Shown: one piece after another, positions 4,796-7,930 of the stretch | How positions within the stretch are numbered: the stretch's first letter is position 1 | Layout of the letters: every line of letters starts with the position of its first letter | NCBI GenBank assembly: GCA_009777165.1 | Contig: WRML01000083.1 | Span: 1 to 7,930, forward strand | Length of the DNA: 7,930 nucleotides | Reading direction: 5' to 3' | Source of the DNA: Kiritimatiellota bacterium | GTDB lineage: Bacteria; Verrucomicrobiota; Kiritimatiellia; RFP12; UBA1067 | Notes under the pieces: model-generated | The model's database searches: none | What the model was told of the DNA's origin: nothing | The model's input: the letters and a program-made list of their open reading frames with translations, nothing else | Program-made: the position numbers and the translations under genes

Positions 4796-6615
4796 ATCTC
4801 GCTTACGACGACAAGCATATCCAGACCCTCTCCGCGCTTGAGCATATCCGCGCGCGCCCCGGGATGTACATCGGGCGCACGGGCGACGGCAGCCAGTACG
4901 AGGACGGCATCTACGTGCTGCTCAAGGAGGTCATTGACAATTCGGTTGACGAGTTCCTGATGGGCTTCGGGCGCAAGATTGACATCACGCTGGACTACAA
5001 CTCCGGCGCGGTGTCCGTGCGCGACTACGGGCGGGGCATCCCGCTCGGGAAGGTCGTGGACTGCGTCTCCATCATCAACACGGGCGCGAAGTTCAACGAT
5101 GACGTGTTCCAGTTCTCGGTCGGCATGAACGGCGTCGGCACCAAGGCGGCGAACGCGCTGTCCACGGCGTTCGAGGTGCGCGCGTTCCGCGGGGGCGAGT
5201 TCTCCGAGGCGTTCTTCGACTTCGGCAAGCTGGCCTCCCGCAAGCGCGGGAAGTGCAAGGCCTCGGAGAAGGACGGCACGTTCGTGCGGTTCGTCCCGGA
5301 CCCGGGCATCTTCAAGAAGTACCAGTTCCGCGAGGAGCATGTGGAGCGCCGCCTGAAGATGTTCGCCTACCTGAACGCGAAGCTCACGCTCAACCTCAAC
5401 GGCCGGGCGATCGTCTCCGAGCACGGGCTGCTCGACCTGATCCACGACGAGGCGCAGTTCGAGAAACTCTACCAGCCGTTCCACCACCGCTCGAAGATGC
5501 TGGAGCTGGTCTTCACGCACACGAACCGCTTCAGCGAGGATTATTACTCGTTCGTCAACGGGCAGTTCACGAACGACGGCGGTACGCACCTGTCGGCGTT
5601 CAAGGAGGGGCTGCTGAAGGCGGTCAACGAGTTCAGCAAGAAGAAGTTCGACGGCGACGACGTGCGCGAGGGCATCATCGGCGCGATCGCCATCCGCCTC
5701 AAGGACCCCGTCTTCGAGTCGCAGACCAAGAACAAGCTCGGCAACACGGAGATCCGCTCCGAGCTGGTCGCGGAGGTCAAGCGCGTGGTGGAGGAGATGT
5801 TCCACCGCGAGCCAGCCGAGGCCGGCAAGCTCATCAGCAAGATCGAGGAGACCAGCAAGCTGCGGGCGGAGCTCAACAGCGTCAAGAAGCTCGCCCGCGA
5901 GCGATCCCGCGCCGTCTCCGTGCGCGTCCCGCAGTTGAAGGACTGCAAGCACCACCTGAACAAGCAGAAGAACGCGGGCCTCGACTCCATGATCTTCATC
6001 ACCGAGGGGCAGTCCGCCGCCGGCTCCATCGTCAGCTCGCGCGACGTGAACACCCAGGCGATCTTCACGCTCAAAGGCAAGCCCCTCAACGTCTGCAACC
6101 TGAAGCGCGACGCGCTGTACAAGAACGTCGAGATTTATAACCTGATGCAGAGCCTCGACATCGAGGAGACCGTGGACCGCCTCCGCTACCAGAAGGTCAT
6201 CCTCGCGACGGACGCGGACGTGGACGGGCTGCACATCCGCAACCTGATGATCACGCTGTTCGTGAAGTTTTTCGACCGCGTCATCCGCGAGGGGCACCTC
6301 TACATCCTTGAAACGCCGCTCTTCCGCGTCCGCAACAAGAAAGAGACGAACTACTGCTACACGGAGGAGGACCGCGTGAGCGCCATCGGACGGTGCGGCA
6401 AGAACGCCGAGATCACGCGCTTCAAAGGCCTCGGGGAGATCGACGCCAAGGAGTTCAAGGAATTCATCGGCAAAAAGATGCGCCTGACCCCCGTGGACTG
6501 CACGCAGGACCACAACCTGCAGAACACCGTCGAATTTTACATGGGCAGCAACACCCCCGATCGCCGCAAGTACATCATGGACAAGCTTGTCATCACCGAA
6601 GACTCGATGTCGTGA
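4792..6615 (+). CDS. parE: DNA topoisomerase IV subunit B (ParE, compact type)
   Basis: ATPase/TOPRIM subunit of a type IIA topoisomerase, which passes one DNA duplex through another to separate daughter chromosomes. The 607 residues contain the whole domain order. The GHKL ATPase has its N-box with Glu46/Asn50, DYGRGIP (78-84) and GMNGVGTK (111-118). The transducer has the QTK loop (311-313, contacting ATP). The TOPRIM domain has EGQSA (405-409) and DADVDG (474-479), and RFKGLGE follows near the C-terminus. The overall sequence matches the short Bacteroidetes-type ParE more than GyrB. The usual EGDSA reads EGQSA, with the catalytic Glu kept. ATG 4792 overlaps the cyclophilin stop as ATGA; GGAGG at 4774-4778 is 13 nt upstream, so coupling probably drives initiation. 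Its partner parC is not next to it: an accessory gene follows. GyrB is the alternative call. Confidence 0.88.
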   Translation: MNLAYDDKHIQTLSALEHIRARPGMYIGRTGDGSQYEDGIYVLLKEVIDNSVDEFLMGFGRKIDITLDYNSGAVSVRDYGRGIPLGKVVDCVSIINTGAKFNDDVFQFSVGMNGVGTKAANALSTAFEVRAFRGGEFSEAFFDFGKLASRKRGKCKASEKDGTFVRFVPDPGIFKKYQFREEHVERRLKMFAYLNAKLTLNLNGRAIVSEHGLLDLIHDEAQFEKLYQPFHHRSKMLELVFTHTNRFSEDYYSFVNGQFTNDGGTHLSAFKEGLLKAVNEFSKKKFDGDDVREGIIGAIAIRLKDPVFESQTKNKLGNTEIRSELVAEVKRVVEEMFHREPAEAGKLISKIEETSKLRAELNSVKKLARERSRAVSVRVPQLKDCKHHLNKQKNAGLDSMIFITEGQSAAGSIVSSRDVNTQAIFTLKGKPLNVCNLKRDALYKNVEIYNLMQSLDIEETVDRLRYQKVILATDADVDGLHIRNLMITLFVKFFDRVIREGHLYILETPLFRVRNKKETNYCYTEEDRVSAIGRCGKNAEITRFKGLGEIDAKEFKEFIGKKMRLTPVDCTQDHNLQNTVEFYMGSNTPDRRKYIMDKLVITEDSMS

Positions 6616-6639
6616 GGCAATGTCCGCACTGTTGATTTC

Positions 6640-6688
6640 GGGCTGGATTTTTCCGCCAGGAAATGGTATTTTTTGTATCATGTACAAA
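6640..6688 (+). promoter_or_regulatory. Candidate promoter and operator of the RhuM/Fic gene
   Basis: GGGCTGGATTTTTCCGCC starts at 6640 and GTATTTTTT at 6666, the same layout as at 4126. The -35-like TGGATT (6644-6649) and -10-like TATTTT (6667-6672) are 17 bp apart. The inverted repeat TTTGTA (6672-6677) / TACAAA (6683-6688) spans the end of the -10 and the start codon, a good place for a repressor. If this promoter is right, the transcript starts almost at ATG 6680, so it would be leaderless or nearly so. Confidence 0.45.
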
Positions 6689-7684
6689 TTTCCAAAAAGA
6701 ACCTTAACTGTTTGCGAAGCACCCGCAGGCTACAATGCCAGCGCGGTGGTGTTGTATCAGGCGGCAGACGGTAAGGTTGACCTGAGTATCCGTCTAGAGC
6801 AAGATACCCTTTGGCTGAACCAGCGTCAAATGGCGGAATTGTTTGATGTTGAGCGCAGTGTCATCACTAAGCATATCCGCAATATCTTTGACATCAATGA
6901 GTTAGAGGAAAAAAGTACATGTGCAAATTTTGCACATATAGCCCCTAGGGGCAGGGCTTATTCAACCGTTTACTACAATCTCGACATGATTATCTCCGTC
7001 GGCTACCGGGTCAACTCGGTGCGTGGCACGCAGTTCCGCATCTGGGCGACGCAGGTGTTGCGGGAGCATATTTTGAGGGGGTACACTGTCAATGAGCGGA
7101 GGTTGAAGGAGCTGAGGCAGTCCATCCGTCTTGTGGCGAATGTGCTGGAGCATTACGACCTGACGACAGATCAGGCGAAAGCCATGATTCAGGTCGTGAC
7201 GGATTATGAAAAGGCACTGGACATCCTTGACGATTACGACCACCAGCGGATACGCCCTGTCGCGTGTGTCACTGCCCCTGCGCTCGGCATCAGCCATGAC
7301 GAGGCGTTGAAAATCATCGGGCAGATGCGTAAGAAGTTCGGAGGGTCGGAGCTTTTCGGGCGGGAGAAGGACAGCAGCCTGAAAAGTTCGCTTGCCGCCG
7401 TCATGCAGTCGTTCGGAGGGAACGACGTTTACCCGTCGAAAGAGGAGAAGGCGGCGCACCTGCTCTATTTCCTCGTCAAAAATCATTCGTTCGTGGACGG
7501 CAACAAGCGTATCGCCGCCGCATTTTTCCTTTGGTTCCTTGAAAAGAACAGTCTAATGTTCCGCGAGGACGGCACACGTCGCATCGCCGAGAACGCGCTT
7601 GTCGCCATTACCCTGATGATTGCCGAAAGCAAACCGAAAGAGAAACAAACCATTTGCCAACTGGTCACGCATTTGATTGTGTAA
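6680..7684 (+). CDS. RhuM/Fic (Doc-type) fusion protein
   Basis: A 334-residue protein of the 'virulence protein RhuM/Fic/DOC' family. The N-terminal RhuM part runs from VVLYQAADGKVDLSIRLE through WLNQRQMAELFDVERSVITKHIRNIF, a probable helix-turn-helix, to YYNLDMIISVGYRVNS and GTQFRIWATQ. The C-terminal Fic fold ends in HSFVDGNKR (269-277). Fic enzymes transfer AMP or phosphate to target proteins. The motif keeps His269, Asp273, Asn275 and Arg277, with Lys in place of the second Gly of GNGR, as in the toxin Doc. No separate antitoxin gene is visible. ATG 6680 has no Shine-Dalgarno at a normal distance; the longer frame from 6587 would overlap parE and translate the promoter. Base use is more AT-rich than in parE, suggesting transfer. 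Homologues often sit in restriction-modification loci. Molecular target unknown. Confidence 0.88.
   Translation: MYKFPKRTLTVCEAPAGYNASAVVLYQAADGKVDLSIRLEQDTLWLNQRQMAELFDVERSVITKHIRNIFDINELEEKSTCANFAHIAPRGRAYSTVYYNLDMIISVGYRVNSVRGTQFRIWATQVLREHILRGYTVNERRLKELRQSIRLVANVLEHYDLTTDQAKAMIQVVTDYEKALDILDDYDHQRIRPVACVTAPALGISHDEALKIIGQMRKKFGGSELFGREKDSSLKSSLAAVMQSFGGNDVYPSKEEKAAHLLYFLVKNHSFVDGNKRIAAAFFLWFLEKNSLMFREDGTRRIAENALVAITLMIAESKPKEKQTICQLVTHLIV
6919..6952. repeat. Two adjacent palindromes inside the RhuM/Fic gene
   Basis: ATGTGCAAA-T-TTTGCACAT (6919-6937) is a perfect inverted repeat with 9-bp arms and a single central base. Three bases later GCCCCTAGGGGC (6941-6952) is a perfect 12-bp palindrome. 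Both lie in codons for the variable STCANFAHIAPRG segment of the RhuM domain. CATGTGCAAATTT (6918-6930) nearly repeats CATGTACAAATTT at the start codon (6679-6691), with one mismatch in 13. Confidence 0.6.
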
Positions 7685-7695
7685 GAAGGATTTTT

Positions 7696-7930
7696 ATGTC
7701 GAAACAGAAGAAACAGAAAATGGACAGCGCGGGCGAACCGCCAAGCCTGTTCGATGATGTGGCGATGTTACGTGCGACGGCTAACGGTAGTCCGACGGTC
7801 CTCGAGGGTGATGATGCTGAGGGCGGTGTCCCCCCCCCCCCCCCCCCGGGGCAGGGGGGGGTCGGCCCGTTGGGGGGGCTGATTAATGACAATTTTTTTC
7901 ATTTTCGGTCGTCCACAACTTTCAACCCCC
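7696..7930 (+). CDS. Unidentified protein with poly-C tract (3' end cut by window edge)
   Basis: ATG 7696 follows the RhuM/Fic stop by 11 nt, with GAAGGA at 7685-7690 and a spacing of 5 nt. The frame is open to the window end, giving 78 residues. The N-terminus is Lys/Gln-rich (MSKQKKQK), then acidic (SLFDDVAMLRATANG, LEGDDAEGG), then a proline run from the C tract and a Gly-rich stretch, then LINDNFFHFRSS. I do not recognise it. Close spacing argues for one operon with the RhuM/Fic gene, where a restriction-modification or other defence component would be common; that is guesswork from context. The frame after the homopolymers may be corrupted if tract lengths are wrong. Only the first 44 or so residues are trustworthy. 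Confidence 0.55.
   Translation, partial: MSKQKKQKMDSAGEPPSLFDDVAMLRATANGSPTVLEGDDAEGGVPPPPPPGQGGVGPLGGLINDNFFHFRSSTTFNP
7830..7878 (+). repeat. 18-C homopolymer followed by G tracts
   Basis: Eighteen consecutive C (7830-7847) are followed directly by GGGG, then CA, a run of eight G (7854-7861), and a run of seven G (7872-7878). All lie in the first third of a reading frame. Adding or losing one or two C shifts the frame into TGA 7880-7882 or TAA 7884-7886. It is either a slippage-prone phase-variation tract or an artefact of reads near a contig end. Confidence 0.75.

Noticed and set aside
4636..6687. 683-codon open frame on the minus strand
   Set aside because: It is the antisense of parE. 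The long opening follows from the GC-rich third positions of the real gene, and its product is a low-complexity Leu/Val/Asp/Arg-rich sequence with no family motif.
7665..7892. 75-codon minus-strand frame at the right edge
   Set aside because: Its Pro/Gly-rich core is only the homopolymer region read backwards. The + strand frame at 7696 has a good ribosome binding site and operon spacing.

Overview
The window is bacterial chromosomal DNA in which every gene I accept lies on the + strand. The mix is core genes (replicative helicase, acyltransferase, topoisomerase B subunit), one metabolic gene and an accessory gene pair at the right edge. The topoisomerase is the compact type IV B subunit typified by Bacteroidetes, with the 'DGIYVLLKEVIDNS' opening. 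The acyltransferase belongs to the 'NHMST(L/F)ET' subfamily. GC-rich coding DNA and short-repeat-filled intergenic DNA fit a Gram-negative of the PVC/Kiritimatiellota-Lentisphaerota kind. That placement rests on family resemblance recalled from memory and is weak.

Left region (1-2123): the 3' part of dnaB, cut by the window edge, is followed closely by a PlsC-type acyltransferase with a variant active-site motif. They are probably co-transcribed. Next comes a 494-bp gene-free stretch (2124-2617) that is far from blank. It holds a nested 88-nt hairpin built from degenerate 'CACAATGGACAC' units, two facing arrays of TTAGRAA heptamers (8 and 9 copies) forming a long imperfect inverted repeat, A/T tracts, and a probable promoter for the next gene.

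Middle region (2618-6615): a uroporphyrinogen-decarboxylase-family protein, probably related to corrinoid/methyl-transfer enzymes. A cyclophilin peptidyl-prolyl isomerase with a signal peptide follows. Its stop codon overlaps the start of parE (ATGA), so these two are translationally coupled.

Right region (6616-7930): a RhuM/Fic(Doc) fusion protein with lower-GC, accessory-looking DNA and candidate operator palindromes at its start and inside the gene. Eleven bases later comes a new reading frame, cut by the window end, that contains an 18-C homopolymer. RhuM/Fic genes are often found within restriction-modification or other defence loci. The poly-C tract would make the last gene phase-variable if it is real and not a sequencing or assembly artefact. 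The cyclophilin and RhuM/Fic genes are preceded by the same promoter-like block (GGGCTGGATTTT plus an aligned GTAT 26 bp after its start). I did not find a clearly new multi-gene system. The strongest leads are the poly-C switch beside the RhuM/Fic gene, the repeat-rich intergenic region, the shared promoter block and the possible dual start of the cyclophilin.
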